Shown: positions 34,167 to 42,545, numbered from the stretch's first letter. The stretch: DNA of 64,000 nt from Cloacibacterium caeni (GCF_907163105.1 NZ_OU015321.1:248001-312000), one strand, 5' to 3'. Notes: a model not told the origin generated them from the letters alone. Numbers and translations: made by a program.

Positions 34167-35102
34167 TTATTTCAATTCAGATTCATTTTCTTGAAACAAA
34201 TCTGGAACTGACCAATATCTTTCACCAGTGTCATAATTAAAGGTCAAAACTTTAGCGCCTTTTGGTAATTCTGGCAATTTCTTCGCAATTGCAGCAAGAG
34301 AAGCACCAGTAGAAATTCCTGCTAAAATTCCTTCTTGAGCAGCTAATTTTCTAGCAAAATCAAAAGCTTCTGCTTTTTCTACTTGAATTACACCCTCTAG
34401 GATTTCAGAATTCAAAACTTTTGGTACAAAACCAGCGCCAATTCCTTGCAAAGGATGCGGACCAGGATTTCCACCACTTAAAACAGGTGAATCTGTAGGT
34501 TCTACGGCATAACTTTTCAGATTCGGGAATTTTTCTTTCAGAACTTCGGTTACGCCTGTAATATGACCGCCAGTTCCCACACCTGTAATCACAAAGTCAA
34601 ATCCTTCTGGGAAATCTGCCAAAATTTCTTGAGCAGTGGTATTTTTATGAATTTCTGGATTTGCATCATTTTCAAATTGCTGTGGAATCCATGAATTTTC
34701 AATTGTAGAAGCCAATTCGTAGGCTTTTTTCACCGCTCCATTCGTTCCTAATTCTCTTGGAGTTAAAACAAATTCAGCGCCATAAGCAGACATGAGTTTT
34801 CTGCGCTCTACAGACATAGATTCTGGCATTACCAAAACTAATTTGTAACCTTTTACCGCGCAAACCATTGCCAAACCTACACCTGTGTTTCCCGAAGTAG
34901 GTTCTATAATCAAGGTATCTTTATTAATTTTTCCTTCTTTTTCCGCCGTTTCTATCATCGCAAGAGCAATTCTGTCTTTGATGCTTCCACCAGGATTTTG
35001 GCGTTCTAGTTTCATCCACACTTCTACATCACTCCCGAAAATCTTATTTAATTTTACCAAAGGAGTGTTGCCAATCACTTCTAGTACATTATTAACTTTC
35101 AT
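34167..35102 (-). CDS. cysK: Cysteine synthase (O-acetylserine sulfhydrylase)
   Basis: A 311-aa PLP enzyme that makes cysteine from O-acetylserine and sulfide. The PLP lysine is in [12 protein letters not shown], the phosphate loop is [12 protein letters not shown], and [11 protein letters not shown] and [11 protein letters not shown] are present. The length is normal for CysK/CysM. It lies downstream of cysE on the same strand with a 226-bp gap containing an interspersed repeat, so the two probably share the pathway and possibly the transcript. Confidence 0.95.
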   Translation of the reverse strand: MKVNNVLEVIGNTPLVKLNKIFGSDVEVWMKLERQNPGGSIKDRIALAMIETAEKEGKINKDTLIIEPTSGNTGVGLAMVCAVKGYKLVLVMPESMSVERRKLMSAYGAEFVLTPRELGTNGAVKKAYELASTIENSWIPQQFENDANPEIHKNTTAQEILADFPEGFDFVITGVGTGGHITGVTEVLKEKFPNLKSYAVEPTDSPVLSGGNPGPHPLQGIGAGFVPKVLNSEILEGVIQVEKAEAFDFARKLAAQEGILAGISTGASLAAIAKKLPELPKGAKVLTFNYDTGERYWSVPDLFQENESELK

Positions 35103-35130
35103 ATTTTTAAATTTTAAATATTATTAATTT

Positions 35131-35249
35131 GGGCAGCTTTACCGCCTTCCACTCCCGCTTTTTTAAAATTTTCCCCTCGTTAACTCTCCTAAAGGAGAGA
35201 GCCAAAAAATTTTAAAAAGAGCTCCGTTCAAGTCGGGCTGCAAGTTTCG
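35131..35249. repeat. Structured interspersed repeat, copy 2
   Basis: Starts GGGCAGCTTTACCGCCTTCC and ends GAGCTCCGTTCAAGTCGGGC plus TGCAAG. The conserved CTCCCGC-T6 and A5-GAGCTCCG flanks are shared with copy 1, but the variable stem is TTTTTTAAAATTTT/AAAATTTTAAAAA and the loop carries its own hairpin CTCTCCT-AA-AGGAGAG. It lies in the cysE-cysK gap. Confidence 0.6.
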
Positions 35250-35280
35250 TTATCTTAATTAAATTCAGTTTTTACTTATC

Positions 35281-35328
35281 TCTACCTCTACCTTTACCTT
35301 TACCTCAACCTCAACCTTAGCCTTTACC
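35281..35328. repeat. Degenerate hexanucleotide array next to cysE
   Basis: Eight 6-bp units in a row: TCTACC twice, TTTACC twice, TCAACC twice, TTAGCC, TTTACC. The array abuts the cysE stop codon (35329-35331) exactly. On the cysE strand the units read GGTAAA, GGCTAA, GGTTGA and so on, with stop codons, so it is non-coding. Confidence 0.7.
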
Positions 35329-36153
35329 TCAAATAAAGTAGTTAATCGGTTCATCACCTGGAAATTTATTTCTCACCGTAACTTGACCTTTGTGAAAAAC
35401 CACCGAATTTTTCGGTAGGCTGTCTGTAATCCAAACGTTTCCACCGATGATGCTGTTCTCGCCAATCACGGTTTCTCCTCCTAAAATGGTAGCATTCGCA
35501 TAAATAACTACACCGTTTTCTATGGTAGGATGTCTTTTGGTATTGGCAATTTCTTTAGAAACAGAAAGCGCTCCCAAAGTAACTCCTTGATAAATTTTCA
35601 CACCATTTCCAATTTCTGAGGTTTCACCTATTACAATTCCCGTACCATGATCGATGAAGAATGGCGAACCAATGGTAGCTCCTGGATGAATGTCTATTCC
35701 TGTTTTGCTGTGCGCCAATTCTGTCCAAATTCTAGGAATCAACGGAATTTTTTCCAGTTGCAATTCGTGAGCCAATCTGTAAATCGTAATTGCATAAAAA
35801 CCGGGATAAGAAAAAGTGACTTCTTCTACAGAGGTTGCAGCTGGGTCATTTTCTAGTGCAAAAGCAGCGTCTTTTTCTAAAGTTTTATAGATTTCTGGGA
35901 ATTTGGTAAAAAAATATTCTCCACATGCTGTGGCTTTTTCTTTGTCATCAAAAACAGAATACAGAATCTTGATAAAATCTATTTTAAATTGTTGTAATCT
36001 ATTGGCGATTTCATCTTCTGAAGCACATCTTTGAAGCTCTAGAAAAAACACGAATCTGAAAAAATCATCGATAAAGGTTTCGATTTTCTTTTTGTCTAAA
36101 TCATATTTTCTGTTAGAATATCCGTCTTGTAAATGCTTCAAAAAATTTTCCAT
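35329..36153 (-). CDS. cysE: Serine O-acetyltransferase
   Basis: A 274-aa serine acetyltransferase, first step of cysteine synthesis. The N-terminal helical part (to about residue 150) is followed by the left-handed beta-helix of hexapeptide repeats, with the catalytic-type His in [11 protein letters not shown] and [21 protein letters not shown] minus-strand -7 box TACCTTTG (36177-36170) lies 17 bp upstream of the start. cysK is next in the direction of transcription. Confidence 0.93.
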   Translation of the reverse strand: MENFLKHLQDGYSNRKYDLDKKKIETFIDDFFRFVFFLELQRCASEDEIANRLQQFKIDFIKILYSVFDDKEKATACGEYFFTKFPEIYKTLEKDAAFALENDPAATSVEEVTFSYPGFYAITIYRLAHELQLEKIPLIPRIWTELAHSKTGIDIHPGATIGSPFFIDHGTGIVIGETSEIGNGVKIYQGVTLGALSVSKEIANTKRHPTIENGVVIYANATILGGETVIGENSIIGGNVWITDSLPKNSVVFHKGQVTVRNKFPGDEPINYFI

Positions 36154-36169
36154 CCTTCAAAATTTAAAA

Positions 36170-36177
36170 CAAAGGTA
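36170..36177 (-). promoter_or_regulatory. -7 promoter box of cysE
   Basis: On the minus strand this reads TACCTTTG, an exact TAnnTTTG match, 17 bp before the cysE ATG. A -33 TTG is not obvious. Confidence 0.5.
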
Positions 36178-36341
36178 AGCAATGTCTCTGTTTTTGTCCT
36201 TGATTTATGGTAATTTTTACATCTATTTACACGATTGAAAAATTTTAAAATTAGGATTTAATTCATATCAAGAAAATTGTCTAATCCTCAAATAATCATT
36301 AAATTTGAGCAACTTAATTTTAAACTTTAAAAAATAAAAAA

Positions 36342-37268
36342 ATGAAAGTAACTGTAGTTGGAGCAGGAGCTGTAGGTGCATCTTGCGCAGAATATATTGC
36401 TATGAAAAACTTCTGTTCAGAAGTAGTTTTAGTAGATATTAAAGAAGGTTTTGCTGAAGGTAAAGCAATGGATTTAATGCAAACTGCTTCTTTGAATGGT
36501 TTTGATACTAAAATTACGGGAACAACTGGTGATTATAGTAAAACTGCCGGTTCAGATGTAGCGGTAATTACTTCTGGTATTCCTAGAAAACCAGGAATGA
36601 CTAGAGAAGAGTTAATCGGTATCAATGCAGGAATTGTAAAAGATGTAACGGCTAACTTAGTAAAACATTCTCCTAATGTAACCATTATCGTGGTTTCTAA
36701 CCCAATGGATACTATGGCTTACCTAGTTCACAAAACTTCTGGTTTACCAAAACATAAAATCATTGGAATGGGAGGTGCTCTAGATTCTGCAAGATTCAAG
36801 TACAGATTAGCAGAAGCTTTAGAAGCTCCAATTTCTGATGTAGACGGAATGGTAATTGCAGCACACTCAGATACAGGTATGCTTCCTTTATTGTCTAAAG
36901 CAACTAGAAATGGTGTTCCTGTAACTTCTTTCTTATCTGAAGAACAACAAGCGTATGTAGTAGAAGAAACTAAAGTAGGAGGTGCTACATTAACTAAATT
37001 ATTAGGAACTTCAGCTTGGTATGCACCAGGTGCAGCAGTTTCTGTAATGGTTCAAGCAATTGCTTGTGACCAAAAGAAAATGATTCCTTGTTCACTTATG
37101 TTAGACGGAGAATACGGACAATCTGACATTTGTTTAGGTGTTCCTGCGATTATCGGTAAAAATGGAGTAGAAAAAATCGTAGAAATTGAATTGACTGAAG
37201 CAGAAAAAGAAAAATTTGCAACTGCAGCAGCAGCGGTAAGAGAAGTAAACGGAGATTTAAAATTCTAA
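36342..37268 (+). CDS. mdh: Malate dehydrogenase (NAD)
   Basis: A 308-aa LDH/MDH-fold enzyme of the TCA cycle that interconverts malate and oxaloacetate. The Rossmann loop is VVGAGAVGASCAEYIA with Asp in VLVDIKEG giving NAD preference. The substrate arginine is in SGIPRKPGMTREEL. The catalytic histidine is in VIAAHSDTGMLPL, a variant of the more usual GGHGD. There is a terminator immediately after. Confidence 0.94.
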   Translation: MKVTVVGAGAVGASCAEYIAMKNFCSEVVLVDIKEGFAEGKAMDLMQTASLNGFDTKITGTTGDYSKTAGSDVAVITSGIPRKPGMTREELIGINAGIVKDVTANLVKHSPNVTIIVVSNPMDTMAYLVHKTSGLPKHKIIGMGGALDSARFKYRLAEALEAPISDVDGMVIAAHSDTGMLPLLSKATRNGVPVTSFLSEEQQAYVVEETKVGGATLTKLLGTSAWYAPGAAVSVMVQAIACDQKKMIPCSLMLDGEYGQSDICLGVPAIIGKNGVEKIVEIELTEAEKEKFATAAAAVREVNGDLKF

Positions 37269-37292
37269 AAAAATCTTTTTTTGAAATAAATG

Positions 37293-37320
37293 AAACGCAT
37301 CTTTTAGGTGCGTTTTTTTG
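37293..37320 (+). terminator. Terminator of mdh
   Basis: AAACGCATC pairs with GGTGCGTTT over TTTTA (one wobble), followed by a T-run. Confidence 0.75.
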
Positions 37321-37379
37321 TGAAGTCAAACGGTTTAATTTTTAATGTAAAATTAAACTTTAGCTAAAATAAAAACCTT

Positions 37380-37387
37380 TAAATTTG
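37380..37387 (+). promoter_or_regulatory. -7 promoter box of pafA
   Basis: TAAATTTG fits TAnnTTTG and lies 23 bp before the pafA ATG. Confidence 0.4.
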
Positions 37388-37410
37388 CCTAAATTAAAAT
37401 TTCTAGAAAA

Positions 37411-39066
37411 ATGCTTAGAAAAATTAGCACTCTTGCATTAGTAACATTGGCTTTGTTATCTGTAGATGCACAAAAAAATAAAAATACTCAATACAATGAT
37501 GGTGTAGAAAGACCAAAATTGGTGGTAGGAATTGTAGTAGACCAGATGCGTTGGGATTTCTTATATAAATATCAAGCAAAATACGGAAACGGTGGCTTCA
37601 AAAGATTATTAAATGAAGGCTACAGTTTTAATAATGTGATGATTGATTATATTCCTACGGTTACTGCATTAGGTCATACTTCTATTTATACAGGTTCTGT
37701 TCCATCGATTCATGGAATTGCTGGAAACGACTGGACTGATAAAGAAACAGGTAAAAATGTTTACTGTACCACAGATGAAACAGTAAATGCTGTAGGAACA
37801 GAAGCTAAAAAAATAGGTCAGCATTCTCCTAGAAATCTTTGGAGTACTACCATTACAGACCAGTTAGGAATTGCAACCAATTTTCGTTCAAAAGTAGTTG
37901 GCGTTTCATTAAAAGACAGAGCTTCTATTTTACCAGCAGGTCATAATCCTACTGCGGCTTTTTGGTTTGATGAAACCACGGGGAATTTCATCACTTCTGA
38001 TTATTATTTGAAAGAATTACCACAGTGGTTGAATGAATTTAACAAAGAAGAAAACGGTAAAAAATTAGTTTCAAAAGGTTGGAAAACATTACTTCCTATC
38101 TCAGAATATTTTGAAAGTACAGAGGATAATGTAGCTTGGGAAAGCCTTTTAGGAAGTGCTAAAACGCCTACTTTTCCTTATGAAAATTTAGCAAAAGATT
38201 ATGATGCTAAAAAAGGAGTGATTAGAACAACGCCTTTTGGAAATTCTTTAACCCTAAAAATGGCAGAAGCTTCTATCAATGGTTACGGAATGGGTGAAGA
38301 CCAGATTACAGATTTCTTAACGATTAATATTGCTTCTACAGATTATGTAGGTCATGCTTTTGGTCCAAATTCTATAGAAATAGAAGACACTTATTTAAGA
38401 TTAGATCAAGATTTAGAAGCGTTTTTCCAGCAGTTAGACAAAAAAGTAGGAAAAGGAAACTATTTGGTATTCTTATCTGCAGATCATGGTGCTGCACATT
38501 CAGAAGGTTATATGCAAGCCAATAAAATGGCAACAGGTTTCTTTGGCGAAGGTTTAGAAAAAACACTTAATGATGAACTTGAAAAAAAATATGCAGGAAG
38601 TAAATTGATTTTAGGAATTGATAATTACCAAGTTTATCTTAATCAAAATGTTATCAAGGAAAAAGGATTAGAAGCAGATGAGGTAAAGAAAACGATTCTT
38701 GGTTTGCTGAATAAAGATAAAAGAGTATTGTACGCAGTAGATTTAGAAGAAGTAGCAGAAGCAGCAATTCCTGAACCGATAAAAACGAGAATTATTAATG
38801 GTTACAACTGGCAAAGAAGTGGTGATATTCAAATCATTACGCATGACAGCATGTTGCCAACTTATGCTAAAAAAGGAACTACTCACAGCGTTTGGAATTC
38901 TTATGACGCTCACATTCCATTAATTTTTATGGGTTGGAAAGTTAAAAACGGACAGAGTGCAAAACCATATCACATGACTGATATTGCACCAACTCTAGCT
39001 CAAATGCTGAAAGTTGAAAATCCAAGTGGAAACATAGGAAATCCTATTACAGAAGTTTTAGAATAA
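37411..39066 (+). CDS. pafA: PafA-type alkaline phosphatase, exported
   Basis: A 551-aa secreted phosphatase, very similar along its length to the Elizabethkingia/Chryseobacterium PafA phosphomonoesterase. A signal peptide occupies about residues 1-20 (ISTLALVTLALLSVDA). The nucleophile is Thr85 in PTVTALGHTS, corresponding to PafA Thr79. Asn106 (GIAGNDW) and the Lys/Arg pair in GVSLKDRASILPAGHN match the monoesterase signature. Metal ligands are in LVVGIVVDQMRWD, STDYVGHAFGPNS, SADHGAAHS and TTHSVWNSYD. PafA enzymes are periplasmic and active regardless of phosphate level. Confidence 0.94.
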   Translation: MLRKISTLALVTLALLSVDAQKNKNTQYNDGVERPKLVVGIVVDQMRWDFLYKYQAKYGNGGFKRLLNEGYSFNNVMIDYIPTVTALGHTSIYTGSVPSIHGIAGNDWTDKETGKNVYCTTDETVNAVGTEAKKIGQHSPRNLWSTTITDQLGIATNFRSKVVGVSLKDRASILPAGHNPTAAFWFDETTGNFITSDYYLKELPQWLNEFNKEENGKKLVSKGWKTLLPISEYFESTEDNVAWESLLGSAKTPTFPYENLAKDYDAKKGVIRTTPFGNSLTLKMAEASINGYGMGEDQITDFLTINIASTDYVGHAFGPNSIEIEDTYLRLDQDLEAFFQQLDKKVGKGNYLVFLSADHGAAHSEGYMQANKMATGFFGEGLEKTLNDELEKKYAGSKLILGIDNYQVYLNQNVIKEKGLEADEVKKTILGLLNKDKRVLYAVDLEEVAEAAIPEPIKTRIINGYNWQRSGDIQIITHDSMLPTYAKKGTTHSVWNSYDAHIPLIFMGWKVKNGQSAKPYHMTDIAPTLAQMLKVENPSGNIGNPITEVLE

Positions 39067-39095
39067 TAATAGATTTTTATCTATTAGGATATTAT

Positions 39096-39125
39096 AAAAT
39101 CGGGAAATTTTCCCGATTTTTTTGT
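39096..39125 (+). terminator. Terminator of pafA
   Basis: AAAATCGGGAAA pairs with TTTCCCGATTTT, followed by T residues, 30 bp after the stop. Confidence 0.8.
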
Positions 39126-39136
39126 TTTAAAATATG

Positions 39137-39177
39137 AAAAACCTACGGCGCGAGCAAAGCTCGCGCCGTAGGTTTTT
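39137..39177 (-). terminator. GC-rich perfect palindrome, bidirectional terminator
   Basis: AAAAACCTACGGCGCGAGC (39137-39155) is the exact reverse complement of 39159-39177 with an AAA loop: a 19-bp stem. Flanking A/T runs make it a terminator in both directions. It ends the minus-strand DUF4136 gene 30 bp away. Confidence 0.75.
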
Positions 39178-39206
39178 AGACAATAATATTAAAGTTAAAA
39201 ATATTT

Positions 39207-39734
39207 TTATTTTTTCACAGGCGGATAATTGGCCATAATCTCTGCTACAATCGCTGGAATTTGTTTTTGTTTAGATTTAGGAGAATCTACATTGATTCCG
39301 CTTCCTACACCTTGCCAAACTAATTTTCCAGTTTTAGCATCTACGATGTCAATAATCAAACTTCCTCTGTTGTAATCGGTAGTCCAAGCTCTGCTCATTC
39401 CAACTCCCCATCCAAAAGGTCTTCCCCAACCGTAAACACCGAAACTAGGCTCAATTCTGGTATCTTCTACTTTTTTATGAGAAGCTTTCAAGTTTACAAC
39501 TAAATCAGGAGTTTGAGATGCAGATAAACCTTTCATTTGTAGGTTTTTAGCTACTTCGTTTAAAACACGGTCTTTGTCTAAATCATTCAGTTTTAAATCA
39601 TCTACTCTAAACTGATACGTTTTATAAGAACTAAAATTGGCAGTTTCAGCATAATCTGTTCTCACATTAAATGGTGAACAAGACGTAACAAAAAGTGCTG
39701 CTGAAGCCAACAAAAGGAAAAAATATTTCTTCAT
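39207..39734 (-). CDS. DUF4136 lipoprotein
   Basis: A 175-aa lipoprotein. The signal sequence KKYFFLLLASAALFVTSC gives a lipobox with Cys19, followed by the DUF4136 pattern: NVRTDYAETANFSSYKTYQF, then TPDLVVNLKAS, RGSLIIDIVDAKTGKLVWQG. The family is common in Bacteroidota and Proteobacteria; its function is unknown. ATG 39734 is chosen because the signal peptide begins there; upstream codons belong to the neighbouring gene's region. It starts 4 bp after the stop of the DUF5522 gene on the same strand. Confidence 0.88.
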   Translation of the reverse strand: MKKYFFLLLASAALFVTSCSPFNVRTDYAETANFSSYKTYQFRVDDLKLNDLDKDRVLNEVAKNLQMKGLSASQTPDLVVNLKASHKKVEDTRIEPSFGVYGWGRPFGWGVGMSRAWTTDYNRGSLIIDIVDAKTGKLVWQGVGSGINVDSPKSKQKQIPAIVAEIMANYPPVKK

Positions 39735-39738
39735 TTTT

Positions 39739-39930
39739 TTATGATTTATGTGGTTTTTTCTCAATTTTTTTAAAAGAATCAGTCTTTTTATCATAACCAT
39801 AAGGACAATGTTTACAACCACTTTTACAGCAATAACCGCGTTTTAAGTGGTATCTTTCGGTGAAAACTTTGTAGCCTAATTCATTATAATAAAAATCATC
39901 GCCTTCTACTAATTCTTTATCAAATTTCAT
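39739..39930 (-). CDS. DUF5522 cysteine-rich small protein
   Basis: A 63-aa protein with the motif RGYCCKSGCKHCPYGY, which is the DUF5522 hallmark and could bind a metal or iron-sulfur cluster. It is widespread in Bacteroidota; function unknown. It lies directly upstream of the DUF4136 gene and divergently from the small membrane-protein gene at 40012. Confidence 0.8.
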   Translation of the reverse strand: MKFDKELVEGDDFYYNELGYKVFTERYHLKRGYCCKSGCKHCPYGYDKKTDSFKKIEKKPHKS

Positions 39931-39979
39931 TCCATAAAATTACAAAAAATTCAATCATATTTTTAAATCATTGTGTTAA

Positions 39980-40007
39980 TTGCTCCTTTTAACTTTTCAT
40001 ATCTTTG
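39980..40007 (+). promoter_or_regulatory. Complete Bacteroidota promoter, possibly leaderless
   Basis: TTG (39980-39982), a 17-bp spacer and TATCTTTG (40000-40007) match the Bacteroidota consensus. The downstream ATG at 40012 is only 4 bp after the -7 box, at about the expected transcription start, so the mRNA may have no leader. Confidence 0.55.
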
Positions 40008-40011
40008 TTCT

Positions 40012-40341
40012 ATGATTATTTTGAGTTTACGCCTTCTCCGAAAGACTAGAATCAACGGAATTACCATTTTTCCGTTCATTTTTCTTCGTGAATCAGCGTT
40101 TAAGGAAAATAAAATACTCATTAATCATGAAAAAATACACATTCGTCAGCAATTAGAACTCCTCATTATTTTCTTTTATTTGTGGTATGTAGTAGAATAT
40201 TACTATTGGTATTTTAAGTTAAAAGACAAACATTTGGCTTACCGAAATATCAGTTTCGAAAGAGAAGCTTACGCTATGGAAGAAGATTTAAATTACCTCG
40301 AAACCAGAAAAATTTGGAGCTTTTGGAAATACAGAGTGTGA
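40012..40341 (+). CDS. Small membrane protein with HEKIH motif
   Basis: A 109-aa protein with a hydrophobic helix at about residues 58-76 (LLIIFFYLWYVVEYYYWYF). Before it is INHEKIHIRQQLELL, an HExxH zinc-peptidase-like pattern, and after it SFEREAYAME with glutamates that could be a third ligand. Short proteins of this kind are common in Flavobacteriia. They look like the minimal core of an M56/BlaR-type peptidase, but activity is unproven. Confidence 0.65.
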   Translation: MIILSLRLLRKTRINGITIFPFIFLRESAFKENKILINHEKIHIRQQLELLIIFFYLWYVVEYYYWYFKLKDKHLAYRNISFEREAYAMEEDLNYLETRKIWSFWKYRV

Positions 40342-40363
40342 TTTTTAATGAAAGCATAAAAAC

Positions 40364-41272
40364 ATGAATTTACCCGAACATAAAATTCCAATTATAGAAA
40401 TTCCAATCGGAAAAAAAGTAAGACTTTTCATCAAAAGAGAAGACCTTACCCATCCCGAAATTTCAGGAAATAAATATTGGAAAATGTTTTACAATGTCAA
40501 AAAATATTTGGAAAAAGAAGTTTCAGAAAGGAAAATTATCACTTTTGGAGGTGCTTTTTCTAATCATATTGCAGCAGCGGCAGCTTTGGGAGAAGAATTT
40601 GGCATCGAAACTCTAGGAATTATCAGAGGAGATGAATTAGAAAACTCTTGGCAAGAAAATCCCACCCTTTCTTTAGCGCACCAAAACGGAATGACTTTCA
40701 GATTTGTAACCCGAGAAACTTATAGAGACAAGGAAACTTTGATGAAAGACCTTCAGGAAGAATTTCCCGAAAGTTTGGTAGTTCCAGAAGGTGGGACTAA
40801 TGAAAATGCGGTGGAGGGAATTCAGTTTATGCTCAATGAAGAAACTCAAGATTTTGACTATCTTTGCAGCGCTATAGGAACAGGAGGAACCCTTTCAGGA
40901 ATTTCTAAATTTGCAGAAGAACATCAAAAAGTGTTAGGTTTCAAAGCTGTGAAAGATGAATCTTTGGAAAAAAGGATTTTAAATTTTTCTAAAAGACAAA
41001 ATTTCACCATTTTTGATGCTTCAGATGGCGGTTTTGGCAAAATAACAGACGAAAATATTCGTTTTATAAATAAATTTTATCAAGATTTTGGCATTATTTT
41101 AGAGCCTGTTTACACTGGGAAAATGCTTAGGAAGATTTTTGAACTCATAGAAGAAGATTATTTCCCAGAAAATAGCAAGATTTTAGCTTTTCATACAGGA
41201 GGTTTGCAAGGAATAAAAGGAGCAAACGAAATGTTGAAAAAGAAAAACAGAAATTTAATAAAAGTTTTATAG
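40364..41272 (+). CDS. PLP-dependent D-cysteine desulfhydrase / ACC deaminase family
   Basis: A 302-aa fold-type II PLP enzyme. The N-terminus IFIKREDLTHPEISGNKYWK (as RLFIKREDLTHPEISGNKYW) carries the PLP lysine, followed by TFGGAFSNHIAAAAA and, near the C-terminus, FHTGGLQGIKG. The family includes ACC deaminase and D-cysteine desulfhydrase; the sequence alone does not choose between them, although desulfhydrase activity is more common in Flavobacteriia. The preceding gene ends 22 bp upstream. Confidence 0.85.
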   Translation: MNLPEHKIPIIEIPIGKKVRLFIKREDLTHPEISGNKYWKMFYNVKKYLEKEVSERKIITFGGAFSNHIAAAAALGEEFGIETLGIIRGDELENSWQENPTLSLAHQNGMTFRFVTRETYRDKETLMKDLQEEFPESLVVPEGGTNENAVEGIQFMLNEETQDFDYLCSAIGTGGTLSGISKFAEEHQKVLGFKAVKDESLEKRILNFSKRQNFTIFDASDGGFGKITDENIRFINKFYQDFGIILEPVYTGKMLRKIFELIEEDYFPENSKILAFHTGGLQGIKGANEMLKKKNRNLIKVL

Positions 41273-41278
41273 ATATTG

Positions 41279-41294
41279 AGTTCCGTAGGAACGA
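41279..41294. repeat. Palindromic 16-mer AGTTCCGTAGGAACGA, copy 1
   Basis: Contains the dyad GTTCC-GTA-GGAAC. An identical 16-mer lies 50 bp downstream at 41329-41344. It follows the PLP enzyme stop by a few bases. Confidence 0.65.
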
Positions 41295-41328
41295 AAGGTT
41301 TGTAGAAAAAACATCATTATCAATAGGA

Positions 41329-41344
41329 AGTTCCGTAGGAACGA
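41329..41344. repeat. Palindromic 16-mer AGTTCCGTAGGAACGA, copy 2
   Basis: Identical to 41279-41294 and ends 9 bp before the glucosaminidase start codon, where it would form a hairpin in the leader. Confidence 0.65.
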
Positions 41345-41353
41345 CACATAAAT

Positions 41354-42394
41354 ATGAAGAAACTCATTTTAATATTTTCAATTGCCTTGTTTTCAAATAT
41401 CCAAGCCCAAACTTGGAAAACCGAAGACCAATACATTCAGCGATTTGCACAATATGCTGTAGAAGAAATGGAATTATACAATATTCCTGCTTCTATTACT
41501 TTGGCGCAAGGACTTTTAGAAACAGGTGGTGGTCAGTCTAGATTGGCACAAGAAGGGAAAAATCACTTCGGTATTAAGTGTAAAGAAAACTGGACGGGCA
41601 AAACCATGAAACATACAGATGACGCACCAAATGAATGTTTCCGTGTGTATGAAGATCCTAGAGAATCTTACAGAGACCATTCTTTGTTTTTGGTGAATCG
41701 TCCTTTTTACAAAAATTTATTTCAACTTGACCCAAAAGATTATAACGCTTGGGCTCATGGTTTGAAAAAGGCAGGTTATGCGACCAATCCTAGATACGCT
41801 TATATTTTGATTGATAAAATTCAGAAATATAAACTTTTTGAATTTGACTATATCAAAAAAGAACAGGTGACCGAAAAACTTTTGGCTTTGTATCCCGATT
41901 TGGTGAATGATAAAGAATTTTTAGCTAAAAATTTACCAACTCCTAAAAAAGAAGAAGCTCCAAAAGTGGTAATCGATGCTCCAGAACCTGTAAAATTGAC
42001 TAAAGAAGAAGTTTTATTATCTGTTCTGATGAAAGCACATCCTAATGAAGCTTTGAGATATATTGTGATTCCGATGGAACCAGATTATGATGATGCTTCG
42101 GAAGTAAACTTACAAGATATTTCTAAAAAATATGGCGTTTCTACTTCTAAATTGATGAAGTGGAACGAGCTTTCTTCTCAAACTTTAAAAGAAGGACAAA
42201 TTCTCTTCCTCGATAAGAAAAATTCTAGCGGAAGTGTAGATACTTATAGAGCCGAAAAAGGAGATAATATGTATTCTATCGCTCAGAAATTTGCAATAAG
42301 ACTTGATAAACTTTATAACAAAAACCGCATGGAATATGGAGATAAAGTAAAAGAAGGTCAATTAATTTATCTTAAAAATAGAAAACCTAGATAA
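41354..42394 (+). CDS. Exported glucosaminidase with LysM repeats
   Basis: A 346-aa peptidoglycan hydrolase. A signal peptide (residues 1-18, ILIFSIALFSNIQA) is followed by a glucosaminidase domain (about 25-165) with the family core PASITLAQGLLETGGGQSRLA (Glu of LLETGGG as the catalytic-type acid), NHFGIKCK and FRVYEDPRESYRDHS. The C-terminus has two LysM-like units (VNLQDISKKYGVSTSKLMKW and TYRAEKGDNMYSIAQKFAIR). It would trim cell-wall glycan in the periplasm. Confidence 0.92.
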   Translation: MKKLILIFSIALFSNIQAQTWKTEDQYIQRFAQYAVEEMELYNIPASITLAQGLLETGGGQSRLAQEGKNHFGIKCKENWTGKTMKHTDDAPNECFRVYEDPRESYRDHSLFLVNRPFYKNLFQLDPKDYNAWAHGLKKAGYATNPRYAYILIDKIQKYKLFEFDYIKKEQVTEKLLALYPDLVNDKEFLAKNLPTPKKEEAPKVVIDAPEPVKLTKEEVLLSVLMKAHPNEALRYIVIPMEPDYDDASEVNLQDISKKYGVSTSKLMKWNELSSQTLKEGQILFLDKKNSSGSVDTYRAEKGDNMYSIAQKFAIRLDKLYNKNRMEYGDKVKEGQLIYLKNRKPR

Positions 42395-42400
42395 AATTTT

Positions 42401-42545
42401 TTGTAAAGAATTTTGCGTGAGCGATTGAAGTGAAAATCCCGCAACCGCTGAAAGCGAGTGAGGAATTGTAACGAAAAGCGCGACCTGAAATAAAAATTTT
42501 TGTCATTCTGAATGGAATGAAGAATCTGAAATTTTTATGAAGGAC
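42401..42545. repeat. Intergenic REP-like sequence upstream of hemL
   Basis: A GC-richer stretch with words such as GCGTGAGCGATTGAAGTGA, AACCGCTGAAAGCG and GTCATTCTGAATGGAATGA. The second and third are hairpin-forming and resemble dispersed intergenic repeats seen in Flavobacteriia. No gene fits. It fills the gap between the glucosaminidase gene and hemL. Confidence 0.5.

Noticed and set aside
35281-35328. CRISPR array
   Set aside because: The units are contiguous 6-mers without spacers and no cas genes are near.
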